A DNA stretch of 64,000 nucleotides from Oceanicola sp. (GTDB lineage Bacteria > Pseudomonadota > Alphaproteobacteria > Rhodobacterales > Rhodobacteraceae): assembly GCA_017792405.1 (NCBI GenBank), contig CP051231.1:508634-572633 (forward strand), given 5' to 3'. A program made the translations under genes and the position numbers. This document shows, piece by piece, positions 16,667-25,028 of the stretch; position 1 is the first letter of the stretch, and the number at the start of each line of letters is the position of its first letter. The notes beneath the pieces are model-generated. The model did not search any database. It had not been told where the DNA came from and was given only the letters and a program-made list of their open reading frames with translations.

Positions 16667-16747
16667 GGGTATCTGGTCGGTTTTGGTTGTCGCATTTGCA
16701 CGGATGTGAAACAAGCTCATAACTCTCAACACGATCATGAGTTTCAC
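16667..16747. promoter_or_regulatory. metF/metR-like intergenic region with candidate MetR site
   Basis: The 81-base gap holds TGAAACAAGCTCA (16707-16719), one mismatch from the MetR consensus TGAA-N5-TTCA. MetR with homocysteine activates metF in enterobacteria; the position between the two genes fits. No clear promoter hexamers. Confidence 0.4.
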
Positions 16748-17656
16748 ATGCATATAGAGTTTCGGCATCTGCGGAGCGTGCGGGCAATCCACCAAGCAGG
16801 CGGGCTGGCGCGGGCGGCGGATATGCTGAACATCACCCAGTCGGCGCTCTCACATCAGATCAAAGGGCTGGAGGAGCAGACAGGCGTGGAGCTTTTCGTC
16901 CGCCGGTCGAAACCGTTGAAGCTCTCTGCCGCCGGGCACAGGCTGCTGAAGCTCGCCGAGAAGGTGCTGCCGGAGATCGAGGCGCTGGAGGCGGATTTCA
17001 AGGCGCTGAAATCGGGCAAGACCGGGCGGCTGCACATCGCCATCGAGTGCCACGCCTGCTTCGAGTGGCTGTTTCCGGTTCTGGAGCAGTTCCGCCGGGC
17101 CTGGCCGGATGTGGATGTGGACATCCGCCCCGGCCTCGCGTTCGACGCGCTGCCGGCACTGAACCGCGAGGAGGTGGATCTGGTGGTCTCGTCCGACCCC
17201 GAAGAGCTGCCAAGCATCAGCTTTGCGCCTCTGTTCGACTATCAGCCCACCTTCGTCGCCGCCGCCACTCATCCGCTGGCTGCGAAGGGATGGGTGGAGC
17301 CGGAAGACTTGCGCGACGAGGTGCTCATCACCTACCCGGTGGATCAGGCCCGGCTAGACGTGTTCTCGCAATTTCTGACCCCCGCCAAGGTGCAGCCCCG
17401 GCAGGTGCGCCAGAGCGAGCTGACAGCGGTGATCCTGCTGCTGGTGGCCTCGGGGCGCGGCGTGAGCGTGCTGCCCGACTGGGTGCTCCGCGCGACGGTG
17501 AAGAGCGACGATTACATCACCCGCCCGCTCACCGAACACGGCCTGACCCGCAGGCTCTACGCCGCCACGCGCGACGAGGAGGCGACCAAGCCCTACATGG
17601 CCCATTTCCTCCGTCTCGCGCGCACCGAGCCCTTGAAGCTGCAACGCGCGGGCTAG
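16748..17656 (+). CDS. LysR-family regulator, MetR-like
   Basis: A 302-residue LysR-type regulator. The N-terminal helix-turn-helix spans about residues 1-60 (FRHLRSVRAIHQAGGLARAA, then TQSALSHQIKGLEEQTG). A substrate-binding domain follows, with the MetR-like stretch ECHACFEWLFPVLEQFR near residue 100; MetR proteins have this pattern around the homocysteine site. It is divergent from metF, supporting a role in methionine/folate one-carbon control. Start ATG 16748 (MHIEFRHLR) fits the family N-terminus. Confidence 0.82.
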   Translation: MHIEFRHLRSVRAIHQAGGLARAADMLNITQSALSHQIKGLEEQTGVELFVRRSKPLKLSAAGHRLLKLAEKVLPEIEALEADFKALKSGKTGRLHIAIECHACFEWLFPVLEQFRRAWPDVDVDIRPGLAFDALPALNREEVDLVVSSDPEELPSISFAPLFDYQPTFVAAATHPLAAKGWVEPEDLRDEVLITYPVDQARLDVFSQFLTPAKVQPRQVRQSELTAVILLLVASGRGVSVLPDWVLRATVKSDDYITRPLTEHGLTRRLYAATRDEEATKPYMAHFLRLARTEPLKLQRAG

Positions 17657-17718
17657 CGCTTGGCAGCGGCGCGATTCCGGCCTATACGCGCGGGCTTGAA
17701 CGCCAAAGGAGCCGAGTG

Positions 17719-18507
17719 ATGCAAGGCAGCGCAAACCTCAACACCATGATCAAGGCCGCCCGCAAGGCAGGCCGCTCGCTGGTGAAGGACTTCCGCGAGG
17801 TGGAGAACCTGCAGGTCTCGTCGAAGGGGCCGGGGGACTTTGTGTCGCGGGCCGACATGCGGGCCGAGGAAATCGTTAAGGAAGACTTGATGGGCGCCCG
17901 GCCGACCTACGGCTGGCTGGGCGAAGAGGGCGGCGGCGAGGATGGCGAAGACCCGACCCGCCGCTGGATCGTCGACCCGCTCGACGGCACCACGAACTTT
18001 CTGCACGGGTTGCCGCATTGGGCGGTGTCGATCGCGCTGGAGCACAAGGGCGAGGTCGTGGCAGGCGTGGTTTACGACCCGGCCAAGGACGAGTGCTTCT
18101 GGGCCGAGAAGGGCTCGGGCGCATGGATGAACGAAACCCGCCTGCGGGTGTCTGGCCGCGAGCGGATGATCGAATGCATCTTCGCGACCGGCCTGCCTTT
18201 CGGCGGCCGCCCCGAGCTGCCCGAGACCCTGAAGGCCTGCGCACGGTTGCTGCCCACCTGCGCCGGCGTGCGCCGCTGGGGCGCCGCCGCGCTGGACCTG
18301 GCCTACGTGGCCGCCGGTCGGCTCGACGGCTATTGGGAGCGCGGTCTGAACGCATGGGACATCGCCGCGGGCGAGCTGATCGTCCGCGAGGCGGGCGGCT
18401 TCGTGGAGCCGATGGACGAGGGCCAGCGGGTGCTGGAAGGCGGCGCGCTGATCGCCGCGAACCCGGCCATCTTCAACAAGTTCGCCAAGCAGGTGCGCGG
18501 CGCCTGA
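17719..18507 (+). CDS. inositol monophosphatase family protein (SuhB-like)
   Basis: A 262-residue Mg-dependent phosphatase. Signature 1 is WIVDPLDGTTNF at residues 83-94 (metal-binding Asp pair), and signature 2 is WDIAAGELIVREAGG starting at 213. An earlier GEE motif (about 68-70) gives the third metal ligand. Length is typical of SuhB/IMPase. It may hydrolyse inositol-1-phosphate or related phosphates; SuhB homologues also affect rRNA transcription. AAGGAG lies 8 bases before ATG 17719. Downstream of the MetR-like gene by 62 bases on the same strand. Confidence 0.9.
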   Translation: MQGSANLNTMIKAARKAGRSLVKDFREVENLQVSSKGPGDFVSRADMRAEEIVKEDLMGARPTYGWLGEEGGGEDGEDPTRRWIVDPLDGTTNFLHGLPHWAVSIALEHKGEVVAGVVYDPAKDECFWAEKGSGAWMNETRLRVSGRERMIECIFATGLPFGGRPELPETLKACARLLPTCAGVRRWGAAALDLAYVAAGRLDGYWERGLNAWDIAAGELIVREAGGFVEPMDEGQRVLEGGALIAANPAIFNKFAKQVRGA

Positions 18508-18567
18508 GGGCGTGCCGGACCGGGGGGCGGGGCGTCCAGCTTCCCTTGTGCAAGTGAATGAACGCAG

Positions 18568-18600
18568 ATGCGCGCGGCCAATGGCGGCGCGCATTTGATT
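18568..18600. terminator. strong hairpin between converging genes
   Basis: ATGCGCGC (18568-18575) pairs with GCGCGCAT (18587-18594). The loop carries an inner GCC/GGC stem, so about 11 pairs form with a single G-G mismatch. TTTGATT follows. It lies 60 bases after the phosphatase stop and upstream of the GFA stop on the other strand. Confidence 0.55.
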
Positions 18601-18688
18601 CAATGTGTTCCCTTTTGAGGAGCGCGGGCTTGCCGGGCACCGTCCCGTTGCATTTTCTTGCTGCAAATATCCCTACGGAACGGCCGCC

Positions 18689-19066
18689 TCAGGTGCGGTC
18701 GCTGGGGTGGTTCACACCGTCCGACCACGCCACCGGCTCCAGATCGCGCGGATTGACGCCTTCGAGGCAGCCCGCGTTCACGCCGTATTGCTCGGGGTTC
18801 GAGCGGCGCTGGTGGTGGGTGTAGATGCCGCAGGTGGCGCAGAACCAGTGCTGCGCGGTGTGGGTGCCCCAGGTGTAGAGCGTGAGGTTCTCGGCGCCTT
18901 TCACCACCTTCAGGTCGGCGAGCCGAGCGGAGACCGGGGCAGCGCCGCGGCGGCGGCAGAAGGAGCAGTCGCAGCGGCGGATGGTGCCGAGACCTGCGGG
19001 CACGAGGGTGACCTCCAACTCCACCGCGCCGCAGTGGCAGGTGGCCTTGCGCGGCGTTTCGGTCAT
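18689..19066 (-). CDS. GFA-family (glutathione-dependent formaldehyde-activating-like) protein
   Basis: A 125-residue zinc protein of the CENP-V/GFA family. The zinc cysteines are visible: CHCGAVELEV near the start, then RRCDCSFCRRRG, then WFCATCGIYTHH. These proteins have the Gfa fold, but most are not proven to act on formaldehyde. The start ATG 19066 overlaps the rhomboid stop by 4 bases (ATGA), so the two are co-translated. Confidence 0.85.
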   Translation of the reverse strand: MTETPRKATCHCGAVELEVTLVPAGLGTIRRCDCSFCRRRGAAPVSARLADLKVVKGAENLTLYTWGTHTAQHWFCATCGIYTHHQRRSNPEQYGVNAGCLEGVNPRDLEPVAWSDGVNHPSDRT

Positions 19067-19797
19067 TTGCGTCTCCGGACGGTGGGGATGGAGGTGGAGG
19101 AGAGGCGGCCGTATTCGGCATCGGGGTGGGGCGGGTGGCCATCGGTCTTTTGCCACCAGCGGGCGGCGCCCTCTTTGAGGAACCACGGCAGGGTGCCGAT
19201 GAGGCCCGCGACGAAGCCGCCGATGTGGGCCCAATAGGCCACGCCCGCGCCGGAGCCGACCGTCATGGTGCCGTTCACCAGTTGCAGGGCGAACCAGATT
19301 GCCAGCACGATCCAGGCCGGGATCGGCCAGATTTTGGGAATGATAACAATGATGAAGAGCACATCGATTTTGGCCTTCGGATAGAGCAGCAGGTAGCCGC
19401 CCATCACCCCGGCGATGGCCCCCGAGGCGCCCACCAGCGGAACGGTGCTGCCGGGGGAGAAAACCACGTGGAGCCATGTCGCGACGACGCCTGTGGCGAG
19501 GTAGAAGGCGAGGAAGGGGAGGGGGCCCATCTCTTCTTCGAGGTTGTCGCCGTAGATCCAGAGGAAGAGCATGTTGCCCAGCAGGTGCATCACCCCGCCG
19601 TGTAGGAACATGGCGGTGATGTAATCCAGCGCCTCCACCCGGGCCGGGGTGACGCCATATTCGGTATAGAGCGCAATGAGTTGGCGGTCATTCAGCGGCA
19701 GGGTCAGCAGCAGGAAAACGGCCACGTTCACCCCGATCAGGGTGAGGGTGACCCAGGGGGTTTTGCGGGAGGGGTTGTGGTCTCGGATCGGGAACAT
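19063..19797 (-). CDS. rhomboid-family intramembrane serine protease
   Basis: A 244-residue membrane protein with about six hydrophobic segments. The catalytic Ser125 is in GASGAIAGVMG and the catalytic His191 in YWAHIGGFVAGL; HLLGNMLFLWIYG near residue 71-83 carries the conserved His/Asn of the oxyanion region. It cleaves membrane-spanning substrates in the inner membrane. The C-terminal tail after residue 215 is polar and proline-rich. First gene of a two-gene operon with the GFA gene. Confidence 0.9.
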   Translation of the reverse strand: MFPIRDHNPSRKTPWVTLTLIGVNVAVFLLLTLPLNDRQLIALYTEYGVTPARVEALDYITAMFLHGGVMHLLGNMLFLWIYGDNLEEEMGPLPFLAFYLATGVVATWLHVVFSPGSTVPLVGASGAIAGVMGGYLLLYPKAKIDVLFIIVIIPKIWPIPAWIVLAIWFALQLVNGTMTVGSGAGVAYWAHIGGFVAGLIGTLPWFLKEGAARWWQKTDGHPPHPDAEYGRLSSTSIPTVRRRK

Positions 19798-19916
19798 GGG
19801 GGATGAGTGCCCGCAGGGCGCGGGCGGGTCAAGCGAAGGCGGCCCGGCGGCGCGGCGTTAATCATGTTTTCGTGTGAGGCGTTGACGCAACCGGGCCACA
19901 GGGGCGAGGCTGGCTC

Positions 19917-20465
19917 ATGGTTAGCAAATGGTTGATCCCCGCCCTGATGGCCGCCACCCCGCTCGCCGCGGAGCGCTGCGACATGGAGGTGCTCGTTGAG
20001 CCCGACAAGCGCGAGGCAGTGCTGCAATCGGTCCGCGACGCGGGCAGCGAGCGGGAAGCCCGCGCCCACACCAACGAGATGTGGGAGATCTGGTCGACCG
20101 CCCCGGACGCCCGCGCGCAGGAGCTGCTCGACGAAGGGCTGGACCGCCGCGAAGCCTATGATTTTGAAGGCGCAATCAAGGCCTTCGACGCGCTGGTGGA
20201 CTACTGCCCGAGCTACGCCGAAGGCTACAACCAACGCGCCTTCATCCGGTTCATGCAGCAGGATTATGCCCCCGCCCTGACCGACCTCGACGCCGCTATC
20301 ACCCGCGCGCCCGACCACTTCGCCGCCATCGCAGGCAAGGCCCTGACCCTGATGGGGCTGGGCCGCAACGGCGAGGCCAAGACGGCGCTGGAGGAGGCGC
20401 TGGACCTCAATCCGTGGCTGCCGGAACGCGGGCTGATGCCGATGCTGGAAAACCAAGACATCTGA
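19917..20465 (+). CDS. exported TPR protein
   Basis: A 182-residue protein with a probable Sec signal peptide (MVSKWLIPALMAATPLAAE) and about three tetratricopeptide repeats between residues 60 and 165 (for example EGLDRREAYDFEGAIKAFDA, then YNQRAFIRFMQQDYAPALTD, then GKALTLMGLGRNGEAKTALE). Probably a periplasmic scaffold; the partner is unknown. Divergent from the rhomboid gene. Confidence 0.8.
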   Translation: MVSKWLIPALMAATPLAAERCDMEVLVEPDKREAVLQSVRDAGSEREARAHTNEMWEIWSTAPDARAQELLDEGLDRREAYDFEGAIKAFDALVDYCPSYAEGYNQRAFIRFMQQDYAPALTDLDAAITRAPDHFAAIAGKALTLMGLGRNGEAKTALEEALDLNPWLPERGLMPMLENQDI

Positions 20466-20543
20466 GTCGCCGCCCCGATCAACCCCGATCCGTTAGCCCT
20501 GCGCCCGCTCAAGGCCGGTTTGGCGTTAACCCCATATTTTATT

Positions 20544-20587
20544 GATGCACAACTGATGCACATCCCATGCACATCCGATGCGCATGT
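20544..20587 (+). repeat. four tandem 11-bp repeats (GATGCACATCC-like)
   Basis: Units start at 20544, 20555, 20566 and 20577: GATGCACAACT, GATGCACATCC, CATGCACATCC, GATGCGCATGT. The exact 11-base period is about one helical turn. The array is flanked by GTTAACCC at 20525-20532 and 20609-20616, which also gives TTAACC/GGTTAA inverted arms. It sits between the TPR gene and tRNA-Leu in an otherwise empty 258-base spacer. It could be a multi-site protein-binding array; function unknown. Confidence 0.7.
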
Positions 20588-20723
20588 CAGATGACATGAT
20601 CGCCGGAGGTTAACCCACCGCGCGCAGCCAAGTTTATTTTCAGCAACTCCCTCCGCACCGCTCGCCCTTCGGGTTTGCCCTCGCCGCAGGGGCGGGTATG
20701 GTCGCGCCGTTACGCCTCCTCGT

Positions 20724-20808
<85 letters not shown>

Positions 20809-20822
20809 AAGGCTTCTCCGAG

Positions 20823-20869
20823 GTCGGCCAGAGCATCACTGATGCTGGCGCATCAGTGATGGTGCCGAC
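20823..20869. repeat. 47-nt nested palindrome just after tRNA-Leu
   Basis: Inner arms CATCACTGATGC (20834-20845) and GCATCAGTGATG (20850-20861) are a perfect 12-bp inverted repeat with loop TGGC. Outer arms GTCGGC (20823-20828) and GCCGAC (20864-20869) extend it. It starts 15 bases after the tRNA end. There is no T-run, so it could be a processing or termination hairpin or a recombinase/regulator site. Confidence 0.7.
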
Positions 20870-20903
20870 GCTGACCTGATCGGGGATTCAGCCGTGTGGT
20901 GCT

Positions 20904-21833
20904 TCACGCCGCTGGGAGAGAGGCGGGGTCTTTCACAGCGAGGCGTGCGAGCAATCGGTCGATCTCGGCTTTGGCCTCTTTGCTCAGGGCAGGGCCCGGT
21001 TTTCGCAGGGCTGCGCTCGCAATGGCGCCGCGACGCGCGAGGATGTGCTTGCGGACGCTGAGGCCGATGCCCGGTTGGTGCTCGTAGCGGAGCAGTGGCA
21101 GATGGGCGTCGAAGATGTCGGCCGCAGCATCCGGGTCAGTCGCGGAGAGATCGACGACGCGGCGCAGCATTTCGGGGAAGGCGTAGCCGGTCATGGCCCC
21201 GTCGGCGCCGCGCCCCATCTCCATGTCGAGGAACAGGGCGCCGTTCCCGCACAGGATCGACAGCGGGCGCATTGCACCCTCGCTCTGCCACCTGCGAATG
21301 GCGGTGATCTTCTCGAGCCCGGGCCAGTCTTCATGCTTGAGCATGACGCAGTTTTCATGCTGCTCCACGACGCGCCGGATGACAGAGGAGGACATCACGA
21401 CCCCGGTTGCCGTGGGATGGTCTTGCAGTACCCAAGGCGTGTCTGGCCCGATGGCTCCGGCAGCCCCGGAAAACCATCCGGTGATCTGATCATCGGTCCG
21501 CATGGTGCCCGGCGGCGTCATCATGACGCCCGCGGCCCCCAGCTCCATCGACTTTGCGGCGAGATCCTGCATGGCGGCGAGGCCGGGCGCGGACACGCCC
21601 ACCACGATCGGCAGGCCGCGCGCCGCGGCGATGACCTCCCTGACCACGGTGACGCTTTCTTCGGGGCGGAGCTTCTGGGCTTCGCCCATGATGCCGAGGA
21701 TCGTGATGCCATCGACCTTGCGGTCGAGGAACCACTCGGTCATCCGAGCCAGAGAGGGCACATCGAGCGCGCCGTCATCATCGAACGGTGTGGGCGCGAT
21801 TGCGAAGACGCCCTTGGTGCTGGCCGAGATCAC
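20904..21833 (-). CDS. dihydrodipicolinate synthase (DapA)-family lyase
   Basis: A 309-residue TIM-barrel lyase/aldolase. The N-terminal APTPFDDDGALD is typical, and the Schiff-base lysine lies in VMLKHEDWPG (about residue 164). The usual LYN.P motif with its catalytic Tyr reads VLQDHPTATG here, so it is not a true DapA; it may be a 2-keto-3-deoxy-sugar-acid aldolase or dehydratase. Start GTG 21833 is preferred: GGAGGAAAG lies 5-6 bases upstream and the start overlaps the RraA-like stop (GTGA). Last gene of the SDR-rraA-like-DHDPS operon in the sugar-acid island. Confidence 0.82.
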   Translation of the reverse strand: MISASTKGVFAIAPTPFDDDGALDVPSLARMTEWFLDRKVDGITILGIMGEAQKLRPEESVTVVREVIAAARGLPIVVGVSAPGLAAMQDLAAKSMELGAAGVMMTPPGTMRTDDQITGWFSGAAGAIGPDTPWVLQDHPTATGVVMSSSVIRRVVEQHENCVMLKHEDWPGLEKITAIRRWQSEGAMRPLSILCGNGALFLDMEMGRGADGAMTGYAFPEMLRRVVDLSATDPDAAADIFDAHLPLLRYEHQPGIGLSVRKHILARRGAIASAALRKPGPALSKEAKAEIDRLLARLAVKDPASLPAA

Positions 21834-22552
21834 GCGTCTTTCCTCCAAGCATCGTAGCGGGCGCGGGTGGCTTCGTTCATCGGGTAGAGACCGGGCAGTT
21901 TCTCGCCGTTCTCGACCTCGTTCACGATCCAGCCTTCGAGGCGCTCCTGCTCGGGGGCTTCTTCGAGAATCTCACCGAGGTAGGCCGCCGGGATCACGAC
22001 CGCGCCGTCCTTGTCGGCCACGATGGTGTCGCCCGGGATGACGCAGACGCCGCCGCAGCCGATGGTTTCTTCCCAGCCGACGAAGGTGAGGCCGGCCACC
22101 GAGGGTGGCGCCGCGGCCCCGCGCGACCAGACCGGCAGGTTGGTGCCAAGCACGCCGTCGACATCGCGCACGACGCCATCGGTGACGAGCCCGACTGCGC
22201 CGCGATTGACCATGCGGGCGCAGAGGATGTCGCCGAAGACACCGGCATCGGCCACGCCCATTGCGTCGATCACGGCGAAGGCGCCTTCGGGCATCGCTTC
22301 GATGGCGGCACGGGTCGAGATCGGGCTGCCCCAGCTGGCGGGGGTTGCAAGGTCTTCGCGGGCGGGCACGAAGCGGAAGGTGAACGCGGGGCCGACGACC
22401 CTTTCCTGACCCGGGCGCAGCGGCATGCCGCCCCGGATCCACACGTTGCGCAGACCCTTCTTCAGCAGGATCGTGGTGAGCGTGGCGGTGGTGATCGTCT
22501 TGAGAACCTCGATGGCCGCGGCGTCGAGAGGCGTGACTTTGGTATCCGTCAT
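21830..22552 (-). CDS. RraA-family (4-hydroxy-4-methyl-2-oxoglutarate aldolase-like) protein
   Basis: A 240-residue protein of the RraA/HMG-aldolase family. The substrate and metal-site block GDILCARMVNRGAVGLVTDGVVRDVDGV sits near residues 105-132 (conserved G-D, then RGAxGxVxDGxxRD). Members cleave 4-hydroxy-2-oxo acids or decarboxylate oxaloacetate; true RraA (RNase E inhibitor) lacks the full set. The catabolic neighbours favour an aldolase. It is 20 bases downstream of the SDR and overlaps the DHDPS-like start. Confidence 0.82.
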   Translation of the reverse strand: MTDTKVTPLDAAAIEVLKTITTATLTTILLKKGLRNVWIRGGMPLRPGQERVVGPAFTFRFVPAREDLATPASWGSPISTRAAIEAMPEGAFAVIDAMGVADAGVFGDILCARMVNRGAVGLVTDGVVRDVDGVLGTNLPVWSRGAAAPPSVAGLTFVGWEETIGCGGVCVIPGDTIVADKDGAVVIPAAYLGEILEEAPEQERLEGWIVNEVENGEKLPGLYPMNEATRARYDAWRKDA

Positions 22553-22572
22553 GTCGGGTTGCCTTTTTGCTG

Positions 22573-23358
22573 TCAGATGCTGGGGATGTAGCCGCCGTCG
22601 ATGCGGATCTGGGAGCCGGTGATGTAGCCGGCCCGATCCGATGCGAGGAAGGTCACCATGTCGGCGTATTCTGCGGGGTCGCCGTAGCGACCCATCGGGA
22701 TCATGGCGAGGCTATCGGCGCGCACGTCTTCGACGCTCCGGCCTTCGCGCTCGGCTTTCTTCTCATCGAGGAAGGTGATGCGACCGGTTGCGATACGGCC
22801 CGGCATCACCACGTTGCAGGTGACCCCATCCTTGCCGACTTCGGCCGCCACGGTCTTGGACCAGCCGACCAGCGTCAGGCGCAGCGCGTTCGAGATGCCG
22901 AGGTTGGGGATGGGCGCGACAACGCCGGAGGAGGTGGAGGTGATGATACGGCCCCAGCCACGGCTGCGCATGCCCGGAAGCACGCGGTCGGAGATGGACA
23001 TGACCGAAACGATCATCGAATCGAAGAACTTGCGCCATGTCTCGGTCGACTGGCCGCTTGCGGTGCCCGGGGGCGGGCCGCCCGTGATCGCCACCAGAAT
23101 GTCGACCGGACCCAGTGCGCTTTCGACTGCCGTGACATTGGCGTCGACCGCGTTGAGGTCTGACAGATCCCAGGCCATCGCGGTTGCCTTGCCGCCCGCG
23201 CTGGTGATCTCGGACACCGTCGCTTCGGCTGTTGCCTTGTCGATATCGGCCACGGCGACCGAAGCGCCTTCTGCGGCGAGGCTTTTGGCAATGCCGCTGC
23301 CAAGGCCGCCGCCACCACCAAGCACGAGCGCCACGCGCCCCTTCAGACCCAGATCCAT
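22573..23358 (-). CDS. SDR-family protein with altered catalytic residues
   Basis: A 261-residue short-chain dehydrogenase/reductase fold. The nucleotide-binding glycines (LVLGGGGGLGSGIA, residues 11-24) are present. The Y-x-x-x-K signature is replaced: aligning GWSKTVAAE to the usual end of that helix puts Ser156 at the Tyr position and Arg160 at the Lys position (SNALR). The family BKR_like_SDR_like is known for an incomplete tetrad and is the likely home. ATG 23358 has GGGAGAG 7 bases upstream; the open frame extends further but without a signal. First gene of the operon, divergent from a LysR gene. Confidence 0.78.
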   Translation of the reverse strand: MDLGLKGRVALVLGGGGGLGSGIAKSLAAEGASVAVADIDKATAEATVSEITSAGGKATAMAWDLSDLNAVDANVTAVESALGPVDILVAITGGPPPGTASGQSTETWRKFFDSMIVSVMSISDRVLPGMRSRGWGRIITSTSSGVVAPIPNLGISNALRLTLVGWSKTVAAEVGKDGVTCNVVMPGRIATGRITFLDEKKAEREGRSVEDVRADSLAMIPMGRYGDPAEYADMVTFLASDRAGYITGSQIRIDGGYIPSI

Positions 23359-23403
23359 CTTGCTCTCCCGTATTTGAACAGGACCGTAGCTAGGCAATTT
23401 TCA

Positions 23404-24339
23404 ATGAAGGAAAAACAGGGTAATCCTGAGTTTAAAACGAAGGGAAACTTGGGTTTGGACACGGACAACCTGATCACGTTCAAGATTGTGGCCGAGAAGG
23501 GCTCCATGGCGGCGGCGGCGCGCGAATTGGGCCTGACGGCGAACGCCGTGGCGCTCAGGTTGCGGGCGCTGGAGGAGGAGTTCGGAAAGGCCTTGGTGGC
23601 GCGCGCGGGCCGTGTGGTGCGCCCGACGGCGGCCGGGCATGCCGTGTTGCAGCAGTTGCCCGGCTTCCTTGCCGATCTGCGGAACCTGCGAACCGCGGCG
23701 CTCGGGTCGGAGATTGCGGGGGAGTTGCGGATTGGTGCCATCGCAACGGCCCTGACCGGGCTGCTGCCCTCGATTCTGGAGGCCAGCACCAAGCTCTACC
23801 CGCATCTGCGGTTGCACCTCGTGCCCGGAACATCGGCGGAGCTCTTCACCATGGCGACGGAAGGCGGGATCGACGCGGCTGCGATCGTGGCACCGGAGTT
23901 CGACCTGCCGAAGATGCTGGAGTTCTCGCTCTGGCGCCGGGAAACCTTTGTTTTGATGGTGCCGGCGGACGAGCTGCGCACGAGTGTGTTCGACATTCTC
24001 GCGACGTCACCGCTGATACTTTACGACCGTGAGCAATGGGGCGGCAGGCTGGCGGCACAGTGGATCGAGAACACCGGGATCGCGGCAGACATCCGGTTTG
24101 AACTCGACGCGCTGGATGCGATTGCGGTGCTTGTCGGGCGGGGGCTTGGTGTTTCGGTGGTGCCTGATTGGGCCGGGCCTAGGCCGGAGGGAAGCCGGGT
24201 GCGGGTGCTGCCCCTGCCGACGGCGATACCGTCACGGGGGATCGGGCTGCTGTACCAGCGCAACGCGCCGCGCACCCATCTGGCCGAGGTGCTCGACCAG
24301 GTTGCCGGGACGGTTCTGAAAGAGCAGATGTTGGCTTGA
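23404..24339 (+). CDS. LysR-family transcriptional regulator
   Basis: A 311-residue LysR regulator: helix-turn-helix at about residues 15-75 (DNLITFKIVAEKGSMAAAARELGL, then ANAVALRLRALEEEFG), then a substrate-binding domain ending in LLYQRNAPRTHLAEVLDQ. It is divergent from the SDR-RraA-DHDPS operon, its probable target, and converges on larB. The ATG at 23404 lacks a clear ribosome site; a TTG at 23449 with AAGGGA just upstream and in frame is a real alternative that removes 15 residues of poorly structured sequence. Confidence 0.82.
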   Translation: MKEKQGNPEFKTKGNLGLDTDNLITFKIVAEKGSMAAAARELGLTANAVALRLRALEEEFGKALVARAGRVVRPTAAGHAVLQQLPGFLADLRNLRTAALGSEIAGELRIGAIATALTGLLPSILEASTKLYPHLRLHLVPGTSAELFTMATEGGIDAAAIVAPEFDLPKMLEFSLWRRETFVLMVPADELRTSVFDILATSPLILYDREQWGGRLAAQWIENTGIAADIRFELDALDAIAVLVGRGLGVSVVPDWAGPRPEGSRVRVLPLPTAIPSRGIGLLYQRNAPRTHLAEVLDQVAGTVLKEQMLA

Positions 24340-24362
24340 GCCTTTGTGGCCGCAAGCCCCGC

Positions 24363-25028
24363 TCAGCCCTCCGATTGCGGATCGGACAGGGTGAGAAACT
24401 TGCGGGCAGCCGCCGCCGCGCCGAAGCCGTTGTCGATATTCACAGTGACAATGCCGGGTGCGCAGCTTGCCAGCGCGGAAGAGAGTGCGGCCTTGCCGCC
24501 TTCGGACACCCCGTATCCGACCGATGTTGGCACTGCGATGACAGGCGCGCGCACCAGACCGGCTAGAACGGAAAACAAAGCGCCCTCCATTCCGGCAACC
24601 GCGATCAGCAGGGGAAAGGCAGCGATCTCCTCGAGCCGGTCCTGAAGCCGCCACAGTCCGGCGACGCCAAGATCGGGGAAGAGCTCTGCATCGAGCCCAA
24701 GGAAGCGGGCGGTGTGATAGGCCTCGAGCGCGATGGGCAGGTCGGAGGTGCCGGCGCAGACGATGCCCAGCCGGGGGGCGTGAGCAGGGACATCGGGTGC
24801 GTTCAGAACGCCGGTGCGGGCGAGGGTATCGAACGCCACGGGCAGGTCCGAAAGTGCGGCGAGATGCGCATCGGTCAGGCGGGTCAGCAACAAGGGAAGA
24901 TCGCGCGACTGGTGGGCCGCGACGATATCGCGGAGCTGCGCTTCGGTCTTGGACTGGGCGAAGACAACCTCGGGGACGCCGGTCCGGGCTCCGCGCTCCC
25001 AATCCATGACTGTGTGTGACCCCGTCAT
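24363..25028 (-). CDS. larB: nickel-pincer cofactor biosynthesis protein LarB
   Basis: A 221-residue LarB, which carboxylates and hydrolyses nicotinic acid adenine dinucleotide in the first step of nickel-pincer nucleotide synthesis. It shows the N-terminal DWERGARTGVPEVVFAQSKT signature and a PurE-like domain with GIVCAGTSDLPIALEA, AGMEGALFSVLAGLV and PTSVGYG blocks. Full length. It overlaps larE by 4 bases (ATGA) as the last gene of the larC-larE-larB run. Confidence 0.93.
   Translation of the reverse strand: MTGSHTVMDWERGARTGVPEVVFAQSKTEAQLRDIVAAHQSRDLPLLLTRLTDAHLAALSDLPVAFDTLARTGVLNAPDVPAHAPRLGIVCAGTSDLPIALEAYHTARFLGLDAELFPDLGVAGLWRLQDRLEEIAAFPLLIAVAGMEGALFSVLAGLVRAPVIAVPTSVGYGVSEGGKAALSSALASCAPGIVTVNIDNGFGAAAAARKFLTLSDPQSEG

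Noticed and set aside
20904..21833. True dihydrodipicolinate synthase (dapA) for lysine synthesis
   Set aside because: The catalytic Tyr motif is replaced and the setting is catabolic.
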